A DNA stretch of 64,000 nt from SpSt-398 sp033762195 (GTDB lineage Bacteria > Bacteroidota > Bacteroidia > Chitinophagales > Chitinophagaceae): assembly GCA_033762195.1 (NCBI GenBank), contig JANRLV010000056.1, forward strand, positions 1 through 64,000, in the 5' to 3' direction. This document shows, in pieces, positions 32,702 through 43,165 of the stretch. Position numbers and translations under genes: made by a program. The first letter of the stretch is position 1; each line of letters begins with the position of its first letter. Under the pieces are notes generated by a model that was not told the origin of the DNA, did no database searches, and saw only the letters and a program-made list of their open reading frames with translations.

Positions 32702-34141
32702 TCAATCCCTCGGGCAATCCAGCCTTCTATCCCCCCTCGATCCGGTGATATCGCGGGAGCGAAGGATGATGGCGAAGTAGCCGCCACCCCGGGTGATTTT
32801 CTTTTGGGAGAATATATTGGCCAGGTTATGGACCCCAAACAGGACGGGTCCCAGGCGCACGGCCCCACCGATCCAGAACTGGCTTCGGTCATTGATATAG
32901 ACGGGGATATAAAAACCTTTTCGTTTGGTCTCCCATCTGGGTGTGATCGTCAGTTGGTTAATATCCCTGACCCGGATATTGTCCTTGATCGGGAGTTTGG
33001 AGAGGTCAACAGATAATTCGGCATTCACAAAAAAGGATCCGGTTACAAAGCGGTCAACATTCACGACCATTCTGGCGGGGTGGTTGATCCGGTATTTTCC
33101 TTCATAGGTGCCAAAGAATTGGTATAAAGAGGAAAGGCTGTCCTTGAAATTCCGGAGGGTCTTGGTGGTGGAGTCCATGCTCCGATCCAGTCGCAGATCT
33201 GTTACATTGGGCAGTATACTGGCCACTGCCGTGCTGTATTTGCCAAAATGATATTGGGTATAACCCAGGTCAAGAAAGGAAAGCCCGATCTTCCAGTCAT
33301 AGTCAAAATAGCTTTCTTCGGTTTCGGGTGTCTCCGGGGCGGCGGGTTTTAACAGCAGTTCAAATCCGATATCGGCGGAGGCACCACTTTCGGTAAACGA
33401 AAAAAAGGAACCCAGGTTCTTCCCCGTACTTTGATTGCCATCCCATCGGTCGAGATTGGAGGAATACCCCCAGCGGGTCTCCGCACTGGTGACCAGGTAT
33501 TCGACAGGGTCGGTGGCGGGAATCCGTTGAAAACGGCCATTGTCAATATTGGCAAAGATTCCGGCTACTCCCCGGTTGCCCTTGAGAGTAAGTCCTGCAT
33601 TTAACCGGAGGAATTCATTCTCATAGATCGTGCGTCCATACGACAGATAGAGTTCAGCCCAGGAACTGTTTACCAGCGATCCTGTCATTCCCTGGTTGGC
33701 TTCATTCATGCCAAAGAATTCGCCAAATCGCTTGATCGTATCGATATAGTTATAGACAGAAGATTTGACATCGGTATAAGACCTGACATTGATGCCAAAG
33801 GCAATGGCATTTTGTTTATTCAGGGCGATACGCCCATTGAGCAGGTTCAGGTTGGCATTGACGGCACCAAAGCGTTTGAAGTTTCCATCCTTCACCAAAT
33901 ATTCTGAATTGGCCGGATTGGAAATAAGGGAGTATTTGAAAACATCTACAATATTGGTGTAATGTTTATCCTGGAAACCAAACAGGGTCAGGTCCCATTT
34001 AACGGGTACATTGACCATGGCGGCCGGGTTGTTGTGGACATTGAGCGAACCGGTGTATGATGATCCATTGGTCGCGGTGTAGTTTTGCGCGAAAGCAATG
34101 GCCGGAACAGCCAGATATAATATGGCCAGCAATTTTTTCAC
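32702..34141 (-). CDS. DUF5723 family outer-membrane protein
   Basis: A 479-residue protein with signal peptide (LLAILYLAVPAIAFAQ) and the DUF5723 pattern of an outer-membrane barrel: NPAAMVN early, many alternating strands such as KWDLTLFGFQ and AELYLSYGRTIYENEF, and a C-terminal YFAIILRS strand. The last residues (DITGSRGDRRLDCPRD) look like read-through past the normal barrel end, the frame closing where the heptamer repeat begins. GTG at 34141 touches the stop codon of aceF (TAAGTG), so translation is probably coupled. Confidence 0.8.
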   Translation of the reverse strand: MKKLLAILYLAVPAIAFAQNYTATNGSSYTGSLNVHNNPAAMVNVPVKWDLTLFGFQDKHYTNIVDVFKYSLISNPANSEYLVKDGNFKRFGAVNANLNLLNGRIALNKQNAIAFGINVRSYTDVKSSVYNYIDTIKRFGEFFGMNEANQGMTGSLVNSSWAELYLSYGRTIYENEFLRLNAGLTLKGNRGVAGIFANIDNGRFQRIPATDPVEYLVTSAETRWGYSSNLDRWDGNQSTGKNLGSFFSFTESGASADIGFELLLKPAAPETPETEESYFDYDWKIGLSFLDLGYTQYHFGKYSTAVASILPNVTDLRLDRSMDSTTKTLRNFKDSLSSLYQFFGTYEGKYRINHPARMVVNVDRFVTGSFFVNAELSVDLSKLPIKDNIRVRDINQLTITPRWETKRKGFYIPVYINDRSQFWIGGAVRLGPVLFGVHNLANIFSQKKITRGGGYFAIILRSRDITGSRGDRRLDCPRD

Positions 34142-35779
34142 TTACACAAGCATCCGCAAAGGCTCTTCCAACAGGGACTTCAAGGTTTGCAGGAATGCAG
34201 AACCTGTTGCACCATCTACCACACGGTGATCGCAACTCAAAGTCACTTTCATTACATTCCCGGGAACCACAGAGCCATTTTTTACAACGGGCACCTGATT
34301 AATGGCGCCAACAGCGAGGATGCATGCATCCGGTGGATTGATGATGGCTGTAAATTCCTCGATCCCAAACATCCCCAGATTGGAAATGGTGAAAGTGTTT
34401 CCTTCCCAATCAGCTGGTTGCAATTTTTTATCCTTGGCTTTCTGGGCAAAGGTTTTCACTTCGGAGGCGATCTGCGACAAAGATTTGCCATCGGCAAACC
34501 GTACCACAGGCACCAGCAATCCATCTTCTACCGCCACAGCTACGCCAATATTTACATGATGATTTTTACGAATATGGTCACCCATCCAACTGCTGTTGAC
34601 AGAGGGGTGTTGTTTCAGTGCCAGCGCACAGGCTTTCAGCACCATATCATTAAAGGAGATCTTAACAGGTGCCACTTCATTGATCTTTGCCCGGCTTTCT
34701 ACCGCTTTGTCCATATCAATGGCCATGGTCAAATAAAAATGCGGGGCAGTGAATTTGCTTTCGGCCAACCGTTTTGCAATGATCTTGCGCATCTGGGATA
34801 CCGGCACATCTTCAAAGCTTACCTGACCTACTGGTCCGGCAGCAACGACGGGCGCAGATGGCGTAGCCGTAGCTTTTTCGGGAGCAGGGGCGGCTTTAAA
34901 ATTATCGATATCGGCCTTTACAATACGGCCACCGTCGCCGGAGCCATGTACGCGGGAGATATCAATGCCTTTATCGGCTGCCAGTTTGCGGGCAAGCGGG
35001 GAGGCTTTTACCCTTCCGTTATGTTGTGATTCCTGAACAGCAGCCACCTCCGTTGATTTTGCTTCCGTAGCTGGTTGACCGGCTGCCGCAGCGGCTGTTG
35101 TAGCTGTTGCCACAGCAGCACCGCCTTTTACAGCGGCTACGATAGCATCCACATCCACCTTTCCTTTTTCACCAATGATGCAGAGGAGGTCGTTCACGGC
35201 GATCTTCTGTCCTTTCTCAGCGCCGACGTATAACAAGGTTCCGTTCTTATAGCTTTCCAGTTCCATGGTGGCTTTATCGGTTTCGATCTCCGCCAGCAGG
35301 TCACCTTTTTTCACAGTATCGCCTACTTTCTTGGCCCAGGAAGCGATCACGCCATCGGTCATGGTATCACTAAGCCGGGGCATCAATACCACTTCATCCA
35401 TTTTGGAAACATCCAAGGCCGGTGAGGCAGGTGTTGAGGCGGCAGGAGCTGCGGTGGGAGCGGCCGCTGGAGCAGGGGCCTCTTTTTTGGGAGCTGCTTT
35501 TTTACCTCCGGTTGAACCAATGATACCGGAAATATCTTCGCCTGCACTACCTACAATTGCCAGCAGGTCATCTACCTGTAGCTTTCCGCCCTTTTCGGTG
35601 CCGATATGCAGTAAAACGCCATCTTTATAGCTTTCCAACTCCATGGTGGCCTTATCGGTTTCGATCTCCGCCAACAGGTCGCCTTTTTTAACCGGGTCGC
35701 CCACTTTTTTGTGCCAGGCCGCGATCACACCTTCCGTCATCGTGTCACTTAGCCTGGGCATTAAAATCGTTTCAGCCAT
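34142..35779 (-). CDS. aceF: Pyruvate dehydrogenase E2, dihydrolipoamide acetyltransferase
   Basis: A 545-residue E2 protein. Two lipoyl domains, each with ETDKATMELES around the lipoylated lysine (about residues 40 and 175), are joined by Ala/Pro-rich linkers; then a peripheral subunit-binding domain (ASPLARKLAADKGIDISRV, near 270) and the catalytic acetyltransferase domain ending with SCDHRVVDGATG near 510, containing the active-site His and Asp. It moves acetyl groups from E1 to CoA. The ATG at 35779 starts MAETILMPRLSDTM, the family's normal N-terminus. No E1 or E3 gene is adjacent; it follows dnaX by 45 bases. Confidence 0.93.
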   Translation of the reverse strand: MAETILMPRLSDTMTEGVIAAWHKKVGDPVKKGDLLAEIETDKATMELESYKDGVLLHIGTEKGGKLQVDDLLAIVGSAGEDISGIIGSTGGKKAAPKKEAPAPAAAPTAAPAASTPASPALDVSKMDEVVLMPRLSDTMTDGVIASWAKKVGDTVKKGDLLAEIETDKATMELESYKNGTLLYVGAEKGQKIAVNDLLCIIGEKGKVDVDAIVAAVKGGAAVATATTAAAAAGQPATEAKSTEVAAVQESQHNGRVKASPLARKLAADKGIDISRVHGSGDGGRIVKADIDNFKAAPAPEKATATPSAPVVAAGPVGQVSFEDVPVSQMRKIIAKRLAESKFTAPHFYLTMAIDMDKAVESRAKINEVAPVKISFNDMVLKACALALKQHPSVNSSWMGDHIRKNHHVNIGVAVAVEDGLLVPVVRFADGKSLSQIASEVKTFAQKAKDKKLQPADWEGNTFTISNLGMFGIEEFTAIINPPDACILAVGAINQVPVVKNGSVVPGNVMKVTLSCDHRVVDGATGSAFLQTLKSLLEEPLRMLV

Positions 35780-35824
35780 GTAAAGCAAATTTTGGCTCGA
35801 AATTAAGGTAAAATAGGGAATCAA

Positions 35825-37594
35825 TCAGTAGTCCAGTTCCAATCCCAGCCGCTCGCGCAGCTCCTTGACCAGGGGATGGTCCTTCACCATTTCCAGGTAT
35901 TGCTCGCGAATGGTGGGTGGGGCATCCGCCTTGGGTTTCTGATCGGGGTTTTCCTCGATGAGGATCGTGAACTGAATGGGGCGGATATTCAATTGTTGCT
36001 GGAGAAATTCACTGGCCTGTATCCGCTCTTTATCCAGAAACTTTTGTTCCAGGTTATTATTGGTAATGGCCTCAAAACTATTGGCCGAAGTGATTCGTAA
36101 ACTGGCGAGTTGAAAAGGCTGGGCGGCTGAATTCTTTTCCTCCTTTAGCTTGGCAATAAAGGCATTCCAGGCTTCGTGCAGAGCCTTTTCCTCCAATACC
36201 TGTGGAGCCTGACTAGCAGCTTCCGTACCAGTGGGGCCACCCACCTTGGTCCGTAGCTTATTGAGCGCACTGAGTTTTCCGGCAGTACCCGGTTGAGCCC
36301 GTTCAGTAACAGGCTCTTTGCGGGCAGGTGGGGTTTCAATAACGAGTTTAGGGGAAGTGGAAACGGGTTGTGTGACCACCGGAGTACTCTTTTCGGCCGT
36401 TTTTATTTCAACAGGGCTAAGTCTCCGAAAATTTACCGGCCTTACCTGGTCAAGTTGTTTTTTTTTTACCAAACCGCCTTCCTCAGCGGTGATCTCGAGG
36501 GCTTGTTGCAGATAGGAGAGTTTGATCAGGGCCAATTCAACATGCAGCTTCTTATTGCGGGCCGCTTTATAATTCAATTCAGCCTCTCCCAGAATGTTCA
36601 GGGCACTGATCAGCCAGGCCGTGCTGACACGAGCGGCTTTTTCCCGGTATTTATCCTGGAAGCTTTCCACGACCTCGAGTAAGGCGGCTGCTTTTTCGTC
36701 TTTGCAGACCAATAAATTCCGGATGAATTCGGCAAATCCATTGATCACCAGGTCGCCTTCAAACCCCTTGCGGTTGATATCATCAAACAGCAGGAGTGAA
36801 CCAGCCAGATCCTGCTCCAGCATGAGGTCGAGCAGCCGGAAATAATAATCCGCATCCAGGATATTCAGGTGTTCGAGTGTATTGGTATAATTGAGTTCCC
36901 CGCCAGTGAAGCTGACGATCTTATCGAGTATACTCAACGCATCCCGCATACAACCTTCGCTCTTTTGGGCAATGACCTGTAAGGCTGCCTTATCCGATTT
37001 GATCGTTTCTTTCTGACAGATTTCTTCGAGATGCTCAACCGTATCGTTCAGCGTGATCCGCTTGAAATCAAAGATCTGGCATCGGCTGAGGATCGTTGGA
37101 AGAATCTTATGTTTCTCCGTTGTGGCCAGAATGAAAATAGCGTAGGAGGGGGGCTCTTCCAGGGTCTTTAGAAAAGCATTGAAGGCGGCCGAACTAAGCA
37201 TGTGTACCTCGTCAATGATATACACTTTGTACTTACCGGCCTGTGGGGCAAAACGCACCTGTTCCACCAGGGTGCGGATATCGTCCACCGAGTTGTTCGA
37301 CGCCGCATCCAGTTCATGGATATTCATTGAAGTACCTTCATTGAAGGAGGTACAGGAATTACAGGTATTACAGGCTTCTCCGTCCTTGGTACGGTTCTCA
37401 CAGTTGATCGTTTTGGCCAGGATACGCGCGCAGGTGGTCTTACCCACTCCTCTCGGCCCACAAAACAGAAAGGCATGGGCCAACTGATTCTGTTTGATGG
37501 CATTTTTGAGCGTCGTGGTAATATGCGCCTGTCCCACCACTGTGTCAAACAATTGGGGCCTGTACTTCCGTGCCGAAACGATGAACTTCTCCAT
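35825..37594 (-). CDS. dnaX: DNA polymerase III subunits gamma and tau
   Basis: A 589-residue clamp-loader ATPase. Walker A GPRGVGKTT near residue 45, a zinc module with CENRTKDGEACNTCNSC near 65-81, Walker B DEVHML near 126 and sensor 1 ATTEKHKI near 155 are all present. The domain III collar is at about 240-370, followed by a proline- and threonine-rich linker and a tau-like C-terminus. It loads the sliding clamp and couples the replisome. First of a run dnaX-aceF-DUF5723. Confidence 0.95.
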   Translation of the reverse strand: MEKFIVSARKYRPQLFDTVVGQAHITTTLKNAIKQNQLAHAFLFCGPRGVGKTTCARILAKTINCENRTKDGEACNTCNSCTSFNEGTSMNIHELDAASNNSVDDIRTLVEQVRFAPQAGKYKVYIIDEVHMLSSAAFNAFLKTLEEPPSYAIFILATTEKHKILPTILSRCQIFDFKRITLNDTVEHLEEICQKETIKSDKAALQVIAQKSEGCMRDALSILDKIVSFTGGELNYTNTLEHLNILDADYYFRLLDLMLEQDLAGSLLLFDDINRKGFEGDLVINGFAEFIRNLLVCKDEKAAALLEVVESFQDKYREKAARVSTAWLISALNILGEAELNYKAARNKKLHVELALIKLSYLQQALEITAEEGGLVKKKQLDQVRPVNFRRLSPVEIKTAEKSTPVVTQPVSTSPKLVIETPPARKEPVTERAQPGTAGKLSALNKLRTKVGGPTGTEAASQAPQVLEEKALHEAWNAFIAKLKEEKNSAAQPFQLASLRITSANSFEAITNNNLEQKFLDKERIQASEFLQQQLNIRPIQFTILIEENPDQKPKADAPPTIREQYLEMVKDHPLVKELRERLGLELDY

Positions 37595-37624
37595 AGTGAA
37601 GGTGCAAGTTAAAGAAAAGGGAAG

Positions 37625-37663
37625 AGCTAAAAATGATTAGCTTTTAGTTATTAGCGATTAGCT
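37625..37663. repeat. AGCTAAT-type heptamer repeat at a gene end
   Basis: Units GATTAGC, TTTTAGT, TATTAGC and GATTAGC are tandem on the plus strand, with a shorter AGCTAA on the left giving partial pairing. The stop codon of the gene at 37658 is inside the last unit. Related units occur at 27854 and at the end of murC. Confidence 0.65.
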
Positions 37664-38842
37664 TTCGCCTTTTCTGAATTCAAGGATCGGATGCTTTTTG
37701 AACTCTTTTGTCCGGTCAAAAAGGTACCTGTACGTGTGTAATTTTCTGCTTCGGTAGGTGTCGCCAAAATTCTCCGCCACATTGATCATTTTGGGGTTGA
37801 AATCACCGATCCACAGCATTTCATACCGGGTGTATTGCTTCAGGGGCTGTATGGTCAGCGCCGCTTCATTGATGATGTATGCATCGACGCCAGTGCCCTG
37901 AAATTCAGGAACAATGCCAAATATCAATCCGCAAAAACTCCGGTTGGGTTTGGTGGCCTTGTACCAGAGGAATTTGAGTTTGTGCCAGAGATCGAATTTA
38001 CCATTCAGGTATTTGAACCACTGGTTGAGATCGGGGATATTGAGAAAAATGGCAACCGGCTCATTATTATAATAGACAAACCAGGCGACCTTTTCATCCA
38101 TCACTGGTTTCATTTTACGGAACAGCGTCAATACCTGCTCCTTTTTCATTTGCTTTAGTCCGCTATGTCCTGCCCAGGCTTTATTATAAACAATGGTGAA
38201 ATCGGCCGCGAATTTTTCCAGGTTGTTCTTGCGAATATGTTCCGCGCGATAGCCCGGGTCTTTGGATAAAAGGGCATGCCGGTCCTTGATTTTCTGGCTT
38301 ACCGGTAAATCAGGGTCCACGGCAAAGCAGGTCTGCGTATAAAATAATTTGAACCCATACGCTTCAAATAATTTATAATAATAGGGCGGGTTGTAATTGA
38401 GCCCGTACACCGGCGGATTAAACCCTTCTACCAATACCCCCCACCAGCGATCACGTTCTCCGAAATTGATCGGGCCATCCATGGCTTCCATGCCTTTTGA
38501 TGCGAGCCATTCACGGGCGGCATCAAACAGGGTATTGGCGGCAGACTGGTCTTCGATACAATCAAAGAAACCAATGCCCCCCACAGGCACATCATCCCCT
38601 TTGTTCTTGTATTTTTTATTGGTAAAAGCGGCAATGCGTCCAATGAGCTTTCCGCGACTGTCTTTCAGTATCCAGCGCATGGCTTCCCCCTGGCGGAAAA
38701 ACTTATTTTTTTCCGGATCAAATATTTCATTGATGTCCTTGTCCAGCGGACGGATATAGTTTGGGTTTCCCTTATTAATAAGGGCATTTACTTTCAGGAA
38801 GTCCCTGCGGGTGGACCCGTCATTTACCTCGATCAATTGCAT
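37658..38842 (-). CDS. GNAT-like protein, YghO type
   Basis: A 394-residue cytoplasmic protein of a family common in Bacteroidota, similar in layout to E. coli YghO. It opens MQLIEVNDGSTRRDFLKV, has GKLIGRIAAFTNKKY (acetyltransferase-like strand) near 65, GPINFGERDRWWGVL near 123, and GIVPEFQGTGVDAYII near 313, which resembles a GNAT acetyl-CoA-binding loop. The substrate is unknown. Divergent from the DUF3857 gene. Its TAA stop is part of an AGCTAAT heptamer repeat. Confidence 0.7.
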   Translation of the reverse strand: MQLIEVNDGSTRRDFLKVNALINKGNPNYIRPLDKDINEIFDPEKNKFFRQGEAMRWILKDSRGKLIGRIAAFTNKKYKNKGDDVPVGGIGFFDCIEDQSAANTLFDAAREWLASKGMEAMDGPINFGERDRWWGVLVEGFNPPVYGLNYNPPYYYKLFEAYGFKLFYTQTCFAVDPDLPVSQKIKDRHALLSKDPGYRAEHIRKNNLEKFAADFTIVYNKAWAGHSGLKQMKKEQVLTLFRKMKPVMDEKVAWFVYYNNEPVAIFLNIPDLNQWFKYLNGKFDLWHKLKFLWYKATKPNRSFCGLIFGIVPEFQGTGVDAYIINEAALTIQPLKQYTRYEMLWIGDFNPKMINVAENFGDTYRSRKLHTYRYLFDRTKEFKKHPILEFRKGES

Positions 38843-38988
38843 GCCGCAAATATATGTTTATCTGACTTTTATTTGGCCCCGGTTTCTTGCTGGGTTGGTG
38901 ATCTTTGCCTACCTTGGTAGGACGAACCATTAAACAACTAATACATCCATTGTTCTGCCAAATCTTTCTTCCAAAAAATCATACCGAG

Positions 38989-40929
38989 ATGAGATCTTTT
39001 GCATTCGCCCTGATCATGGCATTGACCCTGGCGCCGGCCTTAACCCTGTGTGGGCAATCGGCCGTATCACCGGATGACCTGACAGAAAGCCTGCGACTTC
39101 GGAAAAAATTCAAAGACGAAGCTTATGTGGCCCTACGGATCACCGAAAAATACACCTTTGAAAAAGGGGTCAATGAATTCAAACAACCCGTGGTCACCGT
39201 AAAAGAAACCGGCGAGGCCGAATTTATCGGATTAAAAGACATTGCCATTTTTCAATATTATAAATTCCATAACCGCTTTGTCAAATTAAAAAGCTTTACC
39301 CGGTATGACAAATACCAGAATAAATATATCCTGACCGGGAAACGTGGATTCGACCAGTCTGTCACCGATGAAAATACCTTCTTTGATGACAGCCGGGTAC
39401 AGGTCTATTCATTTCGTTTTCTGGAAAAGGGAAAAGTGGCTAAAATGAACTGGGTGAGCGAGTACACCGATGGCAAATACCTGACCCGGAATTTTTTCCA
39501 TGAACCCTTTCCGGTGGTCGAGAAAGTGCTGGAATATGAAGTCCCCGAATGGTTGGATATTCAATTTGTGGAGAAGAATTTTCAAGGGTACAAAGTCGAA
39601 AAGACCCGGCGACCTTCGGGTAAGGCCACCATTTATTCTTTTAAGGTCAAGGAATATCCGGCCTTGAAGAATGAAGCCAATGACCTGGGCATTGCCTACA
39701 CCCATCCCCATATCCTTACACAGATAAAGTCATTCACCAACGGTGCTGAAAAAATAAATGTCTTTCAAAATACAGCAGATCTTTATAAATGGTATTCCCA
39801 GCTTTATAAAATGGCCGGTAATGATGTTTCCCCACTCAAGACCCAGGTTAATCAGATCACGGCGAATAAAAAAACGGATGAAGAGAAAATAAAGGCGATC
39901 TATTATTGGGTGCAGGATAACATCCGCTATATCGCCTATGAGGATGGGTATGCCGGCTATATTCCTGCCAGCACGCAGGAAGTTTTTTCAGTAAAATATG
40001 GGGACTGTAAGGGCATGGCCAACCTGCTGACGGAAATGCTCAAGATAGCGGGGTACGACGCTCGGTTTACCTGGATCGGGACCAGGCACCTGCCCTATGA
40101 CCACAGTATCCCTGTTATGTGTGTGGACAATCATGCCATCACCGCCCTTTATTTTAAAAACAAGGTCTGGTTCCTGGATGGTACAGAGAAATATAATCCG
40201 TTGGGGGAAGATGCCTATCGCATTCAAGGTAAATCAGCACTGATCGAGAAAGGGGAGGCCTTTGAAGAAGTGAAAGTGCCGTTGAGTAAAGCCACCGATC
40301 ATGTGATCCGAACAGTGGCAACACTGCAACTGGAAGATAATTCACTCAAGGGTCATGTGAAATTTACCCTGACCGGAAATGAACGAAAAGATTTCCATCA
40401 GCATTACCAGGAAATGCCTCAATATGCCCAACAGGATTACCTGAAGGAAATATTGGAATTTGGAAATACAAACCTGAAAGCCTCCCAGATCAAAAGCAGT
40501 GACCTGACCAATCGCGAAATCCCTGTGGTCATCGAAGGGGATATTGACCTGACCAATAATATCAACCATATTGGCAATGACCAGTATGTCCATATTGATT
40601 TCTTCCCCAAGAACCTGAGCCGGTATATGCCGGATGAGAAACGCCAGAAGGGATTTGACTTTGAATCGGTTTTTGCCTTTGAAGATGAACTGGAGTTGGT
40701 GCTGCCCGCCGGAAAAAAGTGTATTGACCTGCCGGAAAAACTGACCATCGACCGACCGGGTTATTCCTTTGTAGGCAGTTATGAAACAACCGGAAATAAA
40801 GTGCGGTTGAAAAAAACACTCACGATCAAAGAAAGTGTCATCCCGGCTGATCAGCTCGCCGATTGGAAAGTATTTCTGGAATCGATCCGTGAATTCAACA
40901 GTTACCTGCTTACCATTACCAAAAGCTAA
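38989..40929 (+). CDS. DUF3857 and transglutaminase-like secreted protein, triad intact
   Basis: A 646-residue exported protein. The ATG at 38989 gives a signal peptide (FAFALIMALTLAPALTLCGQ); the longer frame from 38905 adds an unlikely leader. Residues about 30-260 match DUF3857, then a transglutaminase-like core with Cys340 (YGDCKG), His382 (DNHAI) and Asp397 (FLDGTEK) as apparent catalytic triad, and a C-terminal beta domain. It may cleave or modify peptides in the periplasm. A paralogue lies 13 bases downstream. Confidence 0.85.
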   Translation: MRSFAFALIMALTLAPALTLCGQSAVSPDDLTESLRLRKKFKDEAYVALRITEKYTFEKGVNEFKQPVVTVKETGEAEFIGLKDIAIFQYYKFHNRFVKLKSFTRYDKYQNKYILTGKRGFDQSVTDENTFFDDSRVQVYSFRFLEKGKVAKMNWVSEYTDGKYLTRNFFHEPFPVVEKVLEYEVPEWLDIQFVEKNFQGYKVEKTRRPSGKATIYSFKVKEYPALKNEANDLGIAYTHPHILTQIKSFTNGAEKINVFQNTADLYKWYSQLYKMAGNDVSPLKTQVNQITANKKTDEEKIKAIYYWVQDNIRYIAYEDGYAGYIPASTQEVFSVKYGDCKGMANLLTEMLKIAGYDARFTWIGTRHLPYDHSIPVMCVDNHAITALYFKNKVWFLDGTEKYNPLGEDAYRIQGKSALIEKGEAFEEVKVPLSKATDHVIRTVATLQLEDNSLKGHVKFTLTGNERKDFHQHYQEMPQYAQQDYLKEILEFGNTNLKASQIKSSDLTNREIPVVIEGDIDLTNNINHIGNDQYVHIDFFPKNLSRYMPDEKRQKGFDFESVFAFEDELELVLPAGKKCIDLPEKLTIDRPGYSFVGSYETTGNKVRLKKTLTIKESVIPADQLADWKVFLESIREFNSYLLTITKS

Positions 40930-40942
40930 ATGAACGTATAGT

Positions 40943-43135
40943 ATGCAATCTATTCGCTCCCTGTCGATCGGACTTCTTTTATCCCTCCTTGCTACGGGAT
41001 CTTCGCTGTATGCGCAGGAAATGATCGACGAAGATTTTCTCGATGCACTCTCCGAGAATGCCAAAGAGGTTTGGACCGAAACCGACCAGGATTTTACCGT
41101 ATCCAAATCGCCAGCCAAATGGATGGATGAATCAGCCGTAGCCGTGGCTTACAAAAAGCATATTCTTTTTGATAAAAAACGGTCAGGTCTGTTAGGAGGA
41201 AAGGAAAAACTGGTGTTGGTGGAAAGGAAACACATGAAAGTGATTCTCCAGGACCGTCAGGCAGTGAATGATTTTTCGGAACTCTATTTCCGGTACAGTT
41301 CCAAAATGGATGGCTTTGGTGCCGTGGTATACAAGACAGATGGCACCAAAAAAGAGATTCCCCTGACCAGGGCCGTGAGTATTGAGGACAATGATAATGT
41401 GCCTGAGTTCTTCAAAAGTTTTTTTGACCAGAACGTCAGCAACCGAAATGAATACTATAAAGTCCCGGTAGCGGATCTCTTGCCCGGTGACCAGCTTGAA
41501 TTCGTTTCCGTTACCAGCAGTACACTGGACGTAAAGAAAACACCCTACTATACATTTGACCCACAGTATGAACTCTGTCAGAAAGTAATGCCGTTGATGG
41601 TGCACAAGATCGTGATCGAAACAGACAATAATTCATTCATCACCGCGCGAAGCATCAATGGCGCGCCGGATTTTCAGCAATCCATGAACGGCGATTTCAC
41701 CGTCTATACCTGGACGGACAAAGACCGTGACCGCTTGAAGGATGCCAATTTTGTCAACGAATACCTGGTATTGCCCATGGTGAAATTCCAGATCATTTAC
41801 ACTGACGGGCGTGATATCAAGTCATTATTTGCCGGTTCCAAAGGACAAATGAAATCCAGTTTTGACAGCAAAGAGATCGGGGAGAAAGCTTTTGCCAATT
41901 ATATAGCCACGGGCAGGACCTATGTGTACGGTGCTTCGGCCACGGTGGATATGATCGCCGGCGGATTATGGAACAAGATGAAGAACAACGGGGCTAAGGA
42001 TGTTACGGAAGAGGATTTGATTAAAATGGCCTATTACTATATCCGTCATACGCAGGTCTTCAACAACTATTATTATTCCGACCAACAGTTTGTGTACCTG
42101 ATGGCCAAATTACTGGGGGAAAGGAAGATCACATCGGAGGTTGTTGTAACAACCCCCAATAATATTACGGTGCCGGCGAATTTGTTGTTTGAGTCCGAAC
42201 TCGCCTGGTGCCTGAGGATCAAAGGAAAGTTTGTTTTCAAGGCCACCGAACATTCGAATTTGTATGATGTGGATGAACGTATGACCGGGAATGAGGCCTA
42301 TGTGTTAGGCGGCACCATCAAGGCTTTGCCCGAAAAGATTGTGATCCCCGATTCAAAGGCCGATGATAACAAAGGGTTATTTCAATGCCAGGTGACCCTT
42401 GACACCTCGAAGAAATGGGTGAATGTGGTCCGAACCTCGGCTTATACGGGTATCCAAAAGGAAAGGAATAGTGGATACGCCATGCGGTTCACACCGTATA
42501 TGTTTACCGACAGCCGCACTTATTTTGGACCGGATGATATGGAGGGGGTGCCGCAGAAATATGCTGACCAATTCTACCAGCAAAAAAAGGCTTTGACCGA
42601 TGAGTTTAAAGAAAGAAAGCCCGATTATATGAAGCAGCAACTGGAAAGGGAATTTGACGGACCAGTCACCTACCAGAATTTCGATATGGTGGCCGAGGGC
42701 CGGAGTTTTAAAAAACCCGAGATGATGTTTCGCGAGACCTTCCAGGTAGGAGGGCTGATCCGCAAAGCAGGCAAGAAGCTATTGGTTAATCTCTCCGGGC
42801 TGATGGGTGGGCAATTGCATATCAATGAGGATGATCGTTTGCGTGAATTCGATGCCGACCTCCGATATCCCCGAAAGCTTCGGTGGCAGATCAATTTCAC
42901 CATACCCGCTGGGTATACTGTGGATGGATTGAAGGAGTTGACCAACAATATCGATACCGAAGCCGGGTCCTTTATCAGCTCCGCTACGGTCAAGGATAAT
43001 GTGCTGACCCTGGATATCCAAAAGATCTACAAAACCAGTCAGGTAAAACGCGAAAACTGGGGGCAAATGCTGGCCTTTGTGGATGCCGCGGATGCCTTCA
43101 CCAACCGCCTCATTTTGTTGAAACCAGCTCAATAA
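40943..43135 (+). CDS. DUF3857-type paralogue, transglutaminase triad not seen
   Basis: A 730-residue exported protein (signal peptide SLSIGLLLSLLATGSSLYAQ). Its layout follows the preceding gene: N-terminal DUF3857-like region, then a helical segment where the transglutaminase core would be (YYYIRHTQVFNNYYYSDQQF, near residue 370), then a C-terminal beta domain. The GDCKG motif with the catalytic Cys is missing, and the matching place reads SDQQFVYLMAKLLGE. It may be an inactive partner of the first protein. The 13-base gap suggests one transcript. Confidence 0.75.
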   Translation: MQSIRSLSIGLLLSLLATGSSLYAQEMIDEDFLDALSENAKEVWTETDQDFTVSKSPAKWMDESAVAVAYKKHILFDKKRSGLLGGKEKLVLVERKHMKVILQDRQAVNDFSELYFRYSSKMDGFGAVVYKTDGTKKEIPLTRAVSIEDNDNVPEFFKSFFDQNVSNRNEYYKVPVADLLPGDQLEFVSVTSSTLDVKKTPYYTFDPQYELCQKVMPLMVHKIVIETDNNSFITARSINGAPDFQQSMNGDFTVYTWTDKDRDRLKDANFVNEYLVLPMVKFQIIYTDGRDIKSLFAGSKGQMKSSFDSKEIGEKAFANYIATGRTYVYGASATVDMIAGGLWNKMKNNGAKDVTEEDLIKMAYYYIRHTQVFNNYYYSDQQFVYLMAKLLGERKITSEVVVTTPNNITVPANLLFESELAWCLRIKGKFVFKATEHSNLYDVDERMTGNEAYVLGGTIKALPEKIVIPDSKADDNKGLFQCQVTLDTSKKWVNVVRTSAYTGIQKERNSGYAMRFTPYMFTDSRTYFGPDDMEGVPQKYADQFYQQKKALTDEFKERKPDYMKQQLEREFDGPVTYQNFDMVAEGRSFKKPEMMFRETFQVGGLIRKAGKKLLVNLSGLMGGQLHINEDDRLREFDADLRYPRKLRWQINFTIPAGYTVDGLKELTNNIDTEAGSFISSATVKDNVLTLDIQKIYKTSQVKRENWGQMLAFVDAADAFTNRLILLKPAQ

Positions 43136-43165
43136 CTTTATTTCGGAATTTTCAACCCGCCCCCT

